DNA of 54,216 nucleotides from an uncultured Agathobacter sp. (GTDB taxonomy: Bacteria > Bacillota > Clostridia > Lachnospirales > Lachnospiraceae): the NCBI GenBank assembly GCA_934359755.1, contig CAKRLV010000017.1, forward strand, positions 1-54,216, in the 5' to 3' direction. Below, one piece after another: positions 16,675 to 26,770 of the stretch (its first letter is position 1; the number at the start of each line of letters is the position of its first letter). A program made the translations under genes and the position numbers. The notes below the pieces were generated by a model. The model ran no database searches, was not told where the DNA came from, and saw nothing but the letters and a program-made list of their open reading frames with translations.

Positions 16675-17946
16675 GTGGAATCAGAGAATAATGACAGAGA
16701 CAAAGAGTGGTTGCATCTGACAAGAATAGGTCTGATGATATTTATCACTTTTGTATGTTGTATCTTATTTTTCTTTTTTATATTTAAATTTCAGGGATTT
16801 GCAGATTTGTGGAGCAAGTTGATGTCGACAATCACGCCTATTATCATAGGACTTGCTCTTGCATATCTCATGAATCCTATCATGAAATTTATAGAGAAGT
16901 ATTGTCTTAAGTTTTTGCAGGCAAAGGGCAAGAAGGATAAGAATTATAAGAAAACAGCAAGATTTATTGCTATTGTCGGCTCAGTAATTATTTTAATAGT
17001 GATTATAGCTGCTCTTATAGCATCAATTGTGCCTTCACTTATTTCGAGTGTATCAGGACTTGTAGATACATTGCCTTCTAACGTTGAATCTTTTGTAAAG
17101 ACGGTTAAGAAAGGCAACTTTGGAGATAGTGAAGCGGCAAATATTTTTAGTACAGTAATTACTAATTTCACCGACAAAATTGAGACATGGGCGCAGACAA
17201 CTCTGCTTCCACAGGCACAGAAATATGTTATTCAGATTACTGGTGGCGTAATTTCTGTTATAAAGGGTGTCATGAATTTCATAATTGGAATCATAGTAAT
17301 GATTTATGTTATGGCAATTCAGGAGACACTTACAGGTCAGGCAAAGAAAATTGTCTATGCAGCATTCAAGCCTGTCCGTGGAAATGTAATAATAAAAGTA
17401 ATAAGAAAAGCAAATGATATATTTGGTGGATTTATTACAGGTAAGATACTTGATTCATTGATAATTGGACTTATATGTTATATCGGATGTGTGATTTTAA
17501 GAATCCCATCAGCTATCCTGGTAGCAGTTATAGTTGGTGTTACTAATGTAATTCCGGTTTTTGGTCCGTTTATTGGAGCTGTACCAAGTATATTCCTGGT
17601 TATAATACAAAGCCCTATCCATGCTTTGTATCTGCTTATTTTCATAATCGTATTACAGCAGGTGGATGGAAATATTATTGGACCTAAGATTCTTGGATCA
17701 TCTACAGGTCTTTCAACATTCTGGGTAATGTTTGCGATTCTTCTTGGTGGAGGATTGTTTGGATTTATGGGAATGCTGCTCGGAGTTCCAATTTTTGGTA
17801 TAATTTACTATATTATTAAAGAAATAGTGAATTATATTTTGAAAAAAAAGAAGTTGTCTACAGATACTCGTAAGTATATAAATTTAGAGAAAATAGACAA
17901 GAAAACCAACGAGATGGTATTTCTAAAAGAAGCATCGGATGAATAG
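16675..17946 (+). CDS. AI-2E family (PerM/TqsA-like) membrane permease
   Basis: The 423-residue protein starts at GTG, with AGGAGG 6 nt upstream. It has about eight membrane helices: two at the N-terminus, a loop domain at about 110-190, and then a helix bundle with the family signature region (GFITGKILDSLIIG, then VIPVFGPFIGAVP near residue 300). The family includes exporters of AI-2, sodium-proton antiporters and proteins of unknown cargo. The substrate cannot be assigned. It follows aconitase by 14 bp and ends at a strong terminator. Confidence 0.88.
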   Translation: MESENNDRDKEWLHLTRIGLMIFITFVCCILFFFFIFKFQGFADLWSKLMSTITPIIIGLALAYLMNPIMKFIEKYCLKFLQAKGKKDKNYKKTARFIAIVGSVIILIVIIAALIASIVPSLISSVSGLVDTLPSNVESFVKTVKKGNFGDSEAANIFSTVITNFTDKIETWAQTTLLPQAQKYVIQITGGVISVIKGVMNFIIGIIVMIYVMAIQETLTGQAKKIVYAAFKPVRGNVIIKVIRKANDIFGGFITGKILDSLIIGLICYIGCVILRIPSAILVAVIVGVTNVIPVFGPFIGAVPSIFLVIIQSPIHALYLLIFIIVLQQVDGNIIGPKILGSSTGLSTFWVMFAILLGGGLFGFMGMLLGVPIFGIIYYIIKEIVNYILKKKKLSTDTRKYINLEKIDKKTNEMVFLKEASDE

Positions 17947-17960
17947 AGGAAATAGATGGA

Positions 17961-17988
17961 AAGCACTGATTTTTTCAGTGCTTTTTTT
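17961..17988 (+). terminator. Terminator of the aconitase/permease unit
   Basis: AAGCACTGA and TCAGTGCTT form a perfect 9-bp stem with a T5 loop, followed by a T-rich tract. Confidence 0.92.
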
Positions 17989-17998
17989 CTTTATATTT

Positions 17999-18027
17999 TT
18001 GACATCTAATATTGCCTATGATACACT
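17999..18027 (+). promoter_or_regulatory. Sigma-A-type promoter for the TPR/P-loop gene
   Basis: TTGACA at 17999-18004 is followed after exactly 17 bp by TACACT at 18022-18027, about 50 bp before the start codon. Confidence 0.6.
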
Positions 18028-18078
18028 AAAACTAGAGTATTATACATTATTTTAGTACAATATATCGAGGTGACTTAA

Positions 18079-20973
18079 TTGGATAAATATGAATATAATT
18101 TAAAATTGGATCAGATGAAGACATTTTTAGCTGATGAGAATTATGAAGAGGCAGCTAATATTGCTGATTCAATTAATTGGAATAAAATTAAAAATGTGAA
18201 TGCTCTGGTAAAGGCTGGTGAAGTATATGAGAAGGCTGAGAGATATGAGGACAGCAAGGAAGTACTTTTGCTTGCATATGATAGATCTCCAATTGGTAGA
18301 ATGATTATATATAAACTGGCTGAAGTTGCAATAAAAATGGGAGATTTTACTGCAGCAGAGGAGTATTATGAAGAGTTTGTTAAGATTGCACCGCATGATA
18401 ATTTAAGATATGTTCTTAGATACAATATAAAGAAAAATCAGGGAGCCTCTTATGATGAGTTAATCCCTATTCTTGAAGAACTCAAGGAACAGGAATACAC
18501 GGAAGAATGGGCATACGAACTTGCTTATTTGTATCATAAGAATGGCGATGTTGATAAATGTATAGATGCATGTGATGAACTTATTCTTTGGTTTGGTGAT
18601 GGTCCATATGTTGAAAGAGCATTGGAACTTAAGATGTGTTATCAGCCACTTACGAAGATACAGGAAGAGAAATACAGAAAGTTTCGACTTGAAAAAGAAG
18701 GATATACTGAGATATCAGCAGAAGAGATGGAGAGAGCAGGGGAGACAGTACATGCACCTGTTATGATTCCAAAAGTTGATGTTAATACAGAGAAATTTAA
18801 TACAGTAAATCTTCAGGAGGAAATTGCCAAAGGAATGCAGCAGATTATTGCTGCTACTGAAAAAGAGACAGTTTCTGATACTATGGACAATATCAAGAAA
18901 ATAGTCGAAGATATACCATATTTGCAGATTCCTAGAGAGGAAGAGAAGAAGCAGCAGGAGACTTCACATATAGAGACAGATGAGGAAATTGATGGTTCTT
19001 TGAAGATTAATTTCCAGGAAATGCTTGGTGAGGAGTCAGATGGACAGATTAGTCTTGTTATGGACGAAAAGGCTCAGTTAGAGAAGCAGATCACAGGACA
19101 GATGACCATTCAGGACATTCTTGAAGAGTGGGAAAAGACCAGAAGGGCTGCAGAGGCTGCACTAGAAGAAGCAAAGCAGAGAAAACTTGAATCAGCAAAA
19201 GCAAGAGCTCTTATAGAGGCCGGGGATATTATGGATCGATTGAACGACGTAATTCCTAAGCTTGATGCTGGTGTAAGTCCTAAAGAACTTCTTGAGGAAG
19301 AGTATTTGCAGGGACAGGATAAGGAAGAGATTCCAATTCTTAGAAATATTGTTCCTAAAAAAGTCGTAGCAGATGACATAGGCATTCCTAATCAGGAGAT
19401 ATCTGAGGAAATGGCTGTACCAATACCTGAAGTTGATTTATCAAATGCATCAGCCATAGATATGTCAAGCGAGATAAATGCAGTGCCAGATATGGATATG
19501 TCAGGTGAGATAGATGCGGCAGAGATAGATATGCTGAGTGCACAAGAATTAGGTGTGTCAGATATGGATATCGCAGATGACGTAAATATGTCAGAAGATA
19601 TAGCTGCAATGGATGAGATAGAGGTGCCAGAAGTAGAGATACCAGACGACATAGCGATGCCAGATGGAATCGAAGCATCAGATATGACAGAGATTTCAGA
19701 CGATATAAGTGTATCAGCTGATATAGAAATTCCAGAGGATGTACAAGAGTCAGAAAGCGTGGAAGCGCCAGAAGATATGCAGATGCCAGAAAGCGTGGAA
19801 GCGCCAGAAGATATGCAGATGCCAGAAAGCGTGGAAGCGCCAGAAGATATGAAAGTGCCGGAGGTAAATATCTCAGAAATAGACATATCGGCTAATGATT
19901 CACTTGAGAATTTCGAAGTACCTAAGATAGATTTGTCAGGAATAGATTTATCTTTTGGAAATATGGAAAATACTGTAGATAATCAGAAATCTACAATTCC
20001 AGAGACAAATATACCAGGCGAAGATAATATAAAAGAAGACAAGATATCAATGGCAGAGACAAAGCGTATGCCTGTAATAAAACAGGTACCTAGGTTTTCA
20101 GAACACAAGCAGGCAACAAGCAGAATGCCAGAGATTAAGATACCAGAGATATCAATGCCAGAAGATTTAGATAAGTCTGATGAGGAACCAGAGATTCCTG
20201 TTCTAGAAGAACTTACAGAAGAACAGAAAGCAGTATTTTCATACTTTGTACCTGTAAAAGGTATGGAAGATCAGCTTTGCAAGGCTATAAGCAGTTTGTC
20301 AGCAAAGCTCGCAAACAAGGGTTCTGTTGGCACAGGCAATTTGATTATTCAAGGAGAACAGGGATGTGGTAAGACTGTTCTTGCAACAAGCCTGATTAAA
20401 GTTTTGCAGATGGATGGAGGATATCCAAAAGGTAAAATTGGAAAAATAGATGCTGCAGCGTTGAATAATAAAGATGCACAGCAGATGCTTAAAAAGGTTG
20501 CTGGTGGATGTCTCATCATAGAGAAAGCTGGGGATATAAACAGAAATACTGCTGTATCGCTTGCACTATTAATGGCGCATGACACTAATGGTACTATAAT
20601 TATTCTTGAAGATACTTCAAAAGGTATCAAGAAAGCTTTAACACAGGATGAGGGATTTGCGAAGCTTTTTAGCGATAAGATATCAGTACCAATTTTTACA
20701 AATGATGAGCTGGTTTCTTTTGCTAGATCATATTCTAATGAATTAGGATACGAGATAGACGAGATGGCAGTGCTGGCTTTATACAACAGAATCAGCAATA
20801 TTCAAAGACTCGACCAGGCGGCAACACTTACAGAGGTAAAAGAGATTGTCGATGAAGCCATCGAAAGAGAGGCACATGGTGGTCTTAAGAAAGCTATAAG
20901 TATTTTGACAGCAAAGAGATATACAGAAGATGATAAGATAGTACTTACAGAAAGAAATTTTGAAGAAATATAA
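18079..20973 (+). CDS. Large TPR protein with acidic repeat region and C-terminal P-loop ATPase-like domain
   Basis: The start is TTG, preceded by GAGGTGA. Residues about 1-200 contain tetratricopeptide-like helices (YEEAANIAD, YEDSKEVLLLAYDRSP, FTAAEEYYEEF). Residues about 290-400 are helical and charged. Residues about 440-640 are an acidic Met/Asp/Ser/Glu-rich segment. The C-terminus has a Walker A motif GEQGCGKT with Lys765, then helices typical of an AAA-like domain. A Walker B-like GGCLIIEKAG lacks the usual DE. It could be a scaffold ATPase linking partners through its TPR and acidic parts. I do not recognise a named family. The branching enzyme gene starts 21 bp downstream. Confidence 0.75.
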   Translation: MDKYEYNLKLDQMKTFLADENYEEAANIADSINWNKIKNVNALVKAGEVYEKAERYEDSKEVLLLAYDRSPIGRMIIYKLAEVAIKMGDFTAAEEYYEEFVKIAPHDNLRYVLRYNIKKNQGASYDELIPILEELKEQEYTEEWAYELAYLYHKNGDVDKCIDACDELILWFGDGPYVERALELKMCYQPLTKIQEEKYRKFRLEKEGYTEISAEEMERAGETVHAPVMIPKVDVNTEKFNTVNLQEEIAKGMQQIIAATEKETVSDTMDNIKKIVEDIPYLQIPREEEKKQQETSHIETDEEIDGSLKINFQEMLGEESDGQISLVMDEKAQLEKQITGQMTIQDILEEWEKTRRAAEAALEEAKQRKLESAKARALIEAGDIMDRLNDVIPKLDAGVSPKELLEEEYLQGQDKEEIPILRNIVPKKVVADDIGIPNQEISEEMAVPIPEVDLSNASAIDMSSEINAVPDMDMSGEIDAAEIDMLSAQELGVSDMDIADDVNMSEDIAAMDEIEVPEVEIPDDIAMPDGIEASDMTEISDDISVSADIEIPEDVQESESVEAPEDMQMPESVEAPEDMQMPESVEAPEDMKVPEVNISEIDISANDSLENFEVPKIDLSGIDLSFGNMENTVDNQKSTIPETNIPGEDNIKEDKISMAETKRMPVIKQVPRFSEHKQATSRMPEIKIPEISMPEDLDKSDEEPEIPVLEELTEEQKAVFSYFVPVKGMEDQLCKAISSLSAKLANKGSVGTGNLIIQGEQGCGKTVLATSLIKVLQMDGGYPKGKIGKIDAAALNNKDAQQMLKKVAGGCLIIEKAGDINRNTAVSLALLMAHDTNGTIIILEDTSKGIKKALTQDEGFAKLFSDKISVPIFTNDELVSFARSYSNELGYEIDEMAVLALYNRISNIQRLDQAATLTEVKEIVDEAIEREAHGGLKKAISILTAKRYTEDDKIVLTERNFEEI
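19751..19851 (+). repeat. 36-bp coding repeat in the TPR/P-loop gene
   Basis: Starts at 19751, 19787 and 19823 give three copies, each 12 residues, of the peptide ESVEAPEDMQMP (the last copy diverges after EDM). The copies are nearly identical at the DNA level, indicating recent expansion by slippage. Confidence 0.93.
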
Positions 20974-20994
20974 AGCATTTAGGGGGACATAAAT

Positions 20995-22905
20995 ATGAGT
21001 AATTTTACAGAGATGGATTGCTACTATTTCGGGCAGGCCACACATTATGACATATATCGTAAAATGGGTGCACATTTAAGAGAAATAGATGGCGAAAAAG
21101 GGGTATGCTTTGATGTATGGGCACCAAATGCAGCCAGCGTGTTTGTAATTGGTGATTTTAATGGCTGGGATGAGACCAGTCATCAGCTTAAGAAAGTTAA
21201 GCCTGAGACAATGGGAGTGTATGAATTGTTTGTACCAGGTGTTGAAGAAGGCGCAATGTACAAATTCCTTATTCATGCAAAGGATGGAAGTAAATTATAT
21301 AAAGCAGATCCATATGCAAATTATGCGCAGCTTAGACCAGAGACTGCATCAATTGTCACTGATATTGAACATTTTAAGTGGACTGATACAGCATGGATGA
21401 AAAAAAGGGTAGAGTCTGGAAAAGATATTTATGCACAGCCAATGTCAATATACGAAGTTCATCCAGGTTCATGGATGAGACATCCATGCAGGGAAGATGA
21501 TGGATTCTATACATATAGAGAACTGGCAAAATCCCTTGTAGATTATGTAAAAGAGATGGGATATACTCACATCGAGTTTATGGGAATTTCGGAGTATCCA
21601 TATGATGGTTCATGGGGATATCAGGTGACAGGATATTATGCACCGACATCAAGGTATGGAACACCTGAGGATTTTGCTTATCTAATTAATGAATGCCATA
21701 AGAATAAGATCGGAGTAATTCTTGACTGGGTTCCAGCACATTTTCCGAAAGATGCTCATGGTCTGGCTGATTTTGATGGAGCACCATTATATGAATATGC
21801 AGATCCTAGAAAGGGAGAACATCCTGACTGGGGAACCAAGATCTTCAATTATGAGAAGAACGAAGTCAAGAATTTCCTTATCGGAAGTGCATTGATGTGG
21901 ATAGAGAATTATCATGTTGATGGTCTTAGAGTTGATGCGGTTGCATCTATGCTTTATCTTGACTATGGTAAAAATGATGGACAGTGGATACCTAATATCC
22001 ATGGTGGAAACAAGAATCTTGAAGCGATTGAATTTTTCAAGCATATAAATACACTTATACTTGGCAGAAATCCAGGTGCAGTTATGATTGCCGAGGAGTC
22101 AACGGCATGGCCTCGTGTTACAGGAAAAGTAGAAGAGGATGGACTTAATTTCTCTTACAAATGGAATATGGGATGGATGCATGATTTCCTTGACTATATG
22201 AAGCTTGATCCATATTTCCGTAAAGACAATCATAATAAGATGACTTTTGCAATGAGTTATAATGAGGCGGAGAAATATATTCTAGTACTTTCACATGATG
22301 AGGTTGTTCATCTGAAATGCTCTATGCTCAACAAAATGCCAGGCAGCGAGAGTGATAAATTCAAGAATCTAATGGCAGGATATGCTTTTATGATGGGACA
22401 TTCAGGAAAGAAGCTTCTGTTCATGGGACAGGAATTTGCGCAGAGCCGTGAGTGGAGCGAGGAAAGAGAACTTGACTGGTATTTGCTAGAAAATCCTGAG
22501 CATAAGAAGATTCAGAATTGGATGAAAGAATTGCTTCATCTCTACAAGAATAATCGTTGTCTGTATGAGCTTGATACTGACATGAGAGGTTTTGAGTGGA
22601 TTAATGCAGATGACAATTATAGAAGTATATACAGTTTTGTACGTAAGAGTGCTGATGGAAAGAACAATCTGCTATTTATAATTAACTTTACGCCAGTTGA
22701 GAGGCCTGATTACAGAGTCGGTGTGCCAGTTAAGAAGAGCTTCAAATTAGTTCTAGACAGTGAGGATCCAAAGTTTGGAGGATGCGATACAGATATTCCG
22801 AAGTCATATACACCAAAGAAGGTAGAATGCGATGGAAGAGAATACTCATTTGCATTCCCACTTGCACCATATGGCGTTGCAGTATTCAAATTCTCATATT
22901 TATAA
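20995..22905 (+). CDS. glgB: 1,4-alpha-glucan (glycogen) branching enzyme
   Basis: The 636-residue enzyme makes alpha-1,6 branches in glycogen. The N-terminal CBM48 (VCFDVWAPNAASVFVIGDFNGWD) is followed by the GH13 catalytic barrel. Visible conserved blocks are the VDWVPAHFPKD-like strand, DGLRVDAVASMLYLDY with the nucleophilic Asp, MIAEEST with the acid-base Glu, and LSHDEVVH. The C-terminal beta domain ends the protein. AGGGGGA precedes the ATG. It is encoded 21 bp after the TPR/P-loop gene and ends at a terminator. No other glycogen genes are in the window. Confidence 0.95.
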   Translation: MSNFTEMDCYYFGQATHYDIYRKMGAHLREIDGEKGVCFDVWAPNAASVFVIGDFNGWDETSHQLKKVKPETMGVYELFVPGVEEGAMYKFLIHAKDGSKLYKADPYANYAQLRPETASIVTDIEHFKWTDTAWMKKRVESGKDIYAQPMSIYEVHPGSWMRHPCREDDGFYTYRELAKSLVDYVKEMGYTHIEFMGISEYPYDGSWGYQVTGYYAPTSRYGTPEDFAYLINECHKNKIGVILDWVPAHFPKDAHGLADFDGAPLYEYADPRKGEHPDWGTKIFNYEKNEVKNFLIGSALMWIENYHVDGLRVDAVASMLYLDYGKNDGQWIPNIHGGNKNLEAIEFFKHINTLILGRNPGAVMIAEESTAWPRVTGKVEEDGLNFSYKWNMGWMHDFLDYMKLDPYFRKDNHNKMTFAMSYNEAEKYILVLSHDEVVHLKCSMLNKMPGSESDKFKNLMAGYAFMMGHSGKKLLFMGQEFAQSREWSEERELDWYLLENPEHKKIQNWMKELLHLYKNNRCLYELDTDMRGFEWINADDNYRSIYSFVRKSADGKNNLLFIINFTPVERPDYRVGVPVKKSFKLVLDSEDPKFGGCDTDIPKSYTPKKVECDGREYSFAFPLAPYGVAVFKFSYL

Positions 22906-22929
22906 TAATTAAACAGAGATATCAAAGAG

Positions 22930-22958
22930 ACAAGGGCAGTAGATGCCCTTGTTTTTTT
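22930..22958 (+). terminator. Terminator of glgB
   Basis: ACAAGGGCA and TGCCCTTGT form a perfect 9-bp stem with a 5-nt loop, followed by T6-7. Confidence 0.92.
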
Positions 22959-23228
22959 ACAATGTGAAAATAATAAACATGCTATTGCTTTCGTAATTTG
23001 GATAAGTTAGGACAGAAAGTGAAGTTGTCAAAGAGTGATAGATAAATAATTTTGCAGTTTGCACCGATATAATTTATGTAGTGATGAAATTAACGACATT
23101 GGAAAATAATTATCGATTGCAAAACTAAAAAAGAAATGCTGAAAACAGTAGACGATAGTAACTATTTAATAGTAAAAGAATAGATGGGATTAATAGTATT
23201 AATTAAAAATAATTGAAGAGGTATTTGA
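22959..23228. other. Non-coding stretch upstream of the FliK-like gene
   Basis: About 270 bp of AT-rich DNA follows the glgB terminator. Its one recognisable element is the sigma-D-like promoter at 23043-23070. No reading frame looks real. Confidence 0.6.
23043..23070 (+). promoter_or_regulatory. Sigma-D (sigma-28)-like flagellar promoter
   Basis: TAAA at 23043-23046, a 16-bp spacer, then ACCGATAT at 23063-23070. This matches the TAAA-N14-16-GCCGATAT consensus except for one base. It would give a leader of about 150 nt before the FliK-like gene. Confidence 0.6.
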
Positions 23229-26200
23229 ATGCAGATAGACCAGATGAAATTAACAGATAACGTAGTAAAAAATATACCAGATGAAAATACAAACAAGGGT
23301 ATAGAGAATTACATAATGCAGACTGATTCGCAGACAGGCATTTTTCATACAAATGTTGAGACGTACAGCAAGGACAGTGATAGCGTATCTGGAGTCAGTG
23401 CAGGCGGTAGAGTAAATATGGCAAATGCAACATATCAGAAGCCGTTCTCAGAGACAGAACAAAAAAGTGTGGCTGACGATTTGATGCAGGGAATGGACAT
23501 GTCAGCAGAAGATAAGAAAAATCAGATGGTAGTTGCAGCAAATACAACAACACCTGAGGATTATCAGAAGATGATGGAAGATGGATTTACTTTAAACAAT
23601 TCATCATCACAGACAATCATAACTGAAACTGATAAAATAAAAGCTGTTTTAGCGAAGGCTGGGGTGGATATTTCGATATATGGAGATTCACTGAGCGAAG
23701 AACAGCTGAAAGAAATAATCGGAAGCGAAGCCGTTGCCAGACAGATTGAAGCGCAAATGAAGCAGAATGATATTCCAGCAAATGATTCAAATATGAGTGA
23801 TGCGCAAAATGCATATGATCAGGCAACGCAGATTGGAGAGTTATCAGAAGAAGCAATAAAGTATCTGATAAAAAATGATAAAGAACCTACAATTTCAAAT
23901 TTGTATAAGGCACAATTCAGCAGCTCTTCACAGTACAATACTCAGGGGATGACATCATCTATGACGGATGAAGAATTGCAGGAAATGAGTGATCAGATAA
24001 AGCAAATGCTGCAAAGCTTTGGAATGATTGCAGATGACAAAAATATTCAGGATGGATGTTGGCTCATTGAAAACGGATTGGAACTGAATCAGCATAATAT
24101 GAGTTACTTGCAGCAGTTGCAGGGATTTTCTGTAAGTTCTGATAATGCAGACGAAATAGTAAAAAGTATTATATCTGCTATTGGAGAAGGTGCAAGACCG
24201 ACAGATGCGATGATGCTTGATGGATACTCGATGAAGGATCAGGCGGAAGAAGCACAATCTATTATAAATAATGCAACCGATAGTGATATAGAATACGTAA
24301 TTAATCATGGACTTACATTGAATATTCACAACCTTGGAATTGCCGAAAACATTCGCAAGGAGTATGGAATTAACAATGAAGGAAGCGCGGATGTAACAAA
24401 TGTAAATGAGGGCAATGTAAATGTAACAAAAGTAAATGAGGGCAATGCAAATGTAACAAATGTAAATGAGGGCAGAGCGAATGTAACAAATGTAAATGAG
24501 GGCAATGCGAATGTAACAAATGTAAAAGCAGGACCAACAAATATAAATGAGGTCAGAGCGAATGTAACAAATATAAATGAAGGCAATGCGAATGTAACAA
24601 ATGTAAAAGCAGGATTAACAAATATAAATGAAGGCAATGCGAATGTAACAAATGTAAAAGCAGGATCAACAAATATAAATGGATCAGCTCAGATAGTAGA
24701 TGGTATACTGGCAGATGCATTAGGAATTAATTCCGGTACGCAGGGACAAGTTACACAATCACAGATTGAGATTATCTCTGCCAGAAGAGCATTAGAAGAG
24801 GTAAGACTTGTGATGACTTCGCAAGCAAATTATTCACTTTTAAAAAGAGGAATATCCATCGATACCAAACCACTTGAAATGCTTGTAAACGACTTAAAGC
24901 AGCAGGAACATCAATATTATGCTGACTTAATGCAGCAAAATGGTGTAGAAGTTACAGATGAAAAGGTGGAGACTTTTTCAAATGTAATGTCCACAGTTGA
25001 AGAAACCAAGTGGCAGCCTGCGTATGCAATCAATATTAAAAGTTCAGAGGACAGTATTAATACTCTCCATGAAAATGGAAAGGCAGTTAAGGCTGATTTT
25101 GAAAAAGCAAATGAACGCTATGAAACTATGATGACTGCGCCAAGAGCTGATTTGGGCGATAATATAAGAAAAGCCTTTAGGAATGTAGATGATATTTTAG
25201 CTGATTTAGGCATGGATGCAACAGAGGAAAATCAAAGGGCTGTTAGAATACTTGCATACAATGAGACTGAAATTACATCAGAAAATATTGCAAAGATAAA
25301 AGCTGCGGATGAAGAAATTCAGCGTACATTTAAGAATATGACACCAGCAGTAGTTCTCGAAATGATAAGAGAAGGTGTCCAGCCACTGGATATAAATATT
25401 TCGCAGCTCAATGATATTGCAAATAGAATCAAAGAGAATATAAATGATGATTCTAATGAAAAGTTCAATAAGTTTTTGTGGAAACTCGAGAAAAATAATC
25501 AGATATCAGATGAGGAAAGAACATCTTATATAGGAATTTATCGTCTATTTGCGCAGATTGAAAAAGCGGATGGAGCATCAATTGGAGCAGTAATTAATCA
25601 GGGAAGTGAGATTACCATGCGCAATCTTCTTACAGCAGTAAGAAGTAATCAAAAGGGTAAAATGGACTATAAAGTAAATGATGATTTTTCTGGAATGAAT
25701 GCTGTTAGTAATGGTGAGAAAATAGATGATCAGATTATGGCAGCATACAATCAAAATTGTGTTCGTGATATCACAGATATGCTTACTCCTGATAATATTG
25801 ACGCAATTGCAAATCAGGATTGGGAAAACATGAGTCCAGAACAGATTAAGGATATTCTTGAGAAGACACAAGAAAATGTCATAGAGTCAGATTCTGAATA
25901 TGCAGCTGAGCAACTTGAAATGATTGAAGAAGCAGCAAGCGTAAGTGAGGATATATATAGATATCTTGACAGATATGATATACAAAACAATGTAATTAAT
26001 GTCATAGCTGCAAGTAGAATGATTAAGAATCCAAATAAAGTTTTTGGAACTTTGTTCAGTGAAGAAAATATGAGCAATGAAGATATCGAGAAAATTAGAG
26101 AAATTAAACAAAAAATACTCGAAAAATTCTCAGAAGCAATAAAAACACCTGAAGATTTAGCAACAGCGCAGGAAGAACTGGCTGAGGTTGCGACTCATGC

Positions 26201-26753
26201 AATGGATGATATGATTATAGAAGATAGACAGGCTACATCTATAAATGTGAAAGAAATGCGCCTTGCGAGCCGTCAGTTGCAGTTGGCATCACAAAAATCG
26301 ACAAGTGAAAGTTATGTCATTCCTGTGGAGACAGGTGACGGGGTAACAGGGGTAACTCTGAAAATAGTAAGGGGCAAAAAAGATAAAGGTCTTGTAGATA
26401 TTTTCTTTTCTACAGATAAAATGGGAAAAGTAGCAGCGTCATTTGAAGCAAAAGACTCAGGTATATCGGGAATTATAGCGACGAGTGATGAAGAGACAAG
26501 AAAGCTTCTTGCCGATAATCTTCAAATGATTGTATCTGGTATAAATGATAGTTCGGATGAGGAAAACGAGGCTGTAGATATTGCTGTGACGTGTGTCCAC
26601 GACTTGTCATCAGAAAAGTTTGAGATAGGAAGCCTGCATAAAGAATACAGTCTGCGGGAAGATTCTGAACAGGATAGTAAAAATCCTGTTCAGACAAAGA
26701 GACTTTATAAAATTGCAGAAAGTTTCATAAAGACAATTAAAAGTTATCACTAA
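23229..26753 (+). CDS. Very large FliK-like (hook-length control) protein with asparagine/valine repeats
   Basis: The 1174-residue protein has no signal peptide. It contains repeated helical modules with patterns such as SEEAIKYLIKN and LTLNIHNLG, a 10-residue repeat region at about 387-485, more helical modules, and a C-terminal domain at about 1040-1120. The C-terminus reads VTLKIVRGKKDKGLVDIFF...TSDEETRKLLADNLQMI, resembling the FliK C-terminal domain (L-x-I...V-x-I-x-F, then x-R-x-L-L-x-x-N-L). FliK sets hook length and switches export specificity. A sigma-D-like promoter upstream supports a flagellar role. It may correspond to a Lachnospiraceae-specific DUF family (DUF6240 from memory). 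Confidence 0.65.
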   Translation: MQIDQMKLTDNVVKNIPDENTNKGIENYIMQTDSQTGIFHTNVETYSKDSDSVSGVSAGGRVNMANATYQKPFSETEQKSVADDLMQGMDMSAEDKKNQMVVAANTTTPEDYQKMMEDGFTLNNSSSQTIITETDKIKAVLAKAGVDISIYGDSLSEEQLKEIIGSEAVARQIEAQMKQNDIPANDSNMSDAQNAYDQATQIGELSEEAIKYLIKNDKEPTISNLYKAQFSSSSQYNTQGMTSSMTDEELQEMSDQIKQMLQSFGMIADDKNIQDGCWLIENGLELNQHNMSYLQQLQGFSVSSDNADEIVKSIISAIGEGARPTDAMMLDGYSMKDQAEEAQSIINNATDSDIEYVINHGLTLNIHNLGIAENIRKEYGINNEGSADVTNVNEGNVNVTKVNEGNANVTNVNEGRANVTNVNEGNANVTNVKAGPTNINEVRANVTNINEGNANVTNVKAGLTNINEGNANVTNVKAGSTNINGSAQIVDGILADALGINSGTQGQVTQSQIEIISARRALEEVRLVMTSQANYSLLKRGISIDTKPLEMLVNDLKQQEHQYYADLMQQNGVEVTDEKVETFSNVMSTVEETKWQPAYAINIKSSEDSINTLHENGKAVKADFEKANERYETMMTAPRADLGDNIRKAFRNVDDILADLGMDATEENQRAVRILAYNETEITSENIAKIKAADEEIQRTFKNMTPAVVLEMIREGVQPLDINISQLNDIANRIKENINDDSNEKFNKFLWKLEKNNQISDEERTSYIGIYRLFAQIEKADGASIGAVINQGSEITMRNLLTAVRSNQKGKMDYKVNDDFSGMNAVSNGEKIDDQIMAAYNQNCVRDITDMLTPDNIDAIANQDWENMSPEQIKDILEKTQENVIESDSEYAAEQLEMIEEAASVSEDIYRYLDRYDIQNNVINVIAASRMIKNPNKVFGTLFSEENMSNEDIEKIREIKQKILEKFSEAIKTPEDLATAQEELAEVATHAMDDMIIEDRQATSINVKEMRLASRQLQLASQKSTSESYVIPVETGDGVTGVTLKIVRGKKDKGLVDIFFSTDKMGKVAASFEAKDSGISGIIATSDEETRKLLADNLQMIVSGINDSSDEENEAVDIAVTCVHDLSSEKFEIGSLHKEYSLREDSEQDSKNPVQTKRLYKIAESFIKTIKSYH
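24388..24682 (+). repeat. 30-bp coding repeat with variant units
   Basis: The unit encodes N-V-T-N-V-N-E-G-N-A and variants (KAGPTNINEV and similar). It is repeated about nine to ten times, with strong DNA identity (AATGTAACAAATGTAAATGA). It lies mid-protein in the FliK-like gene, where it could act as a length-variable linker. Confidence 0.92.
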
Positions 26754-26770
26754 TTATTAAATTATCCAGA

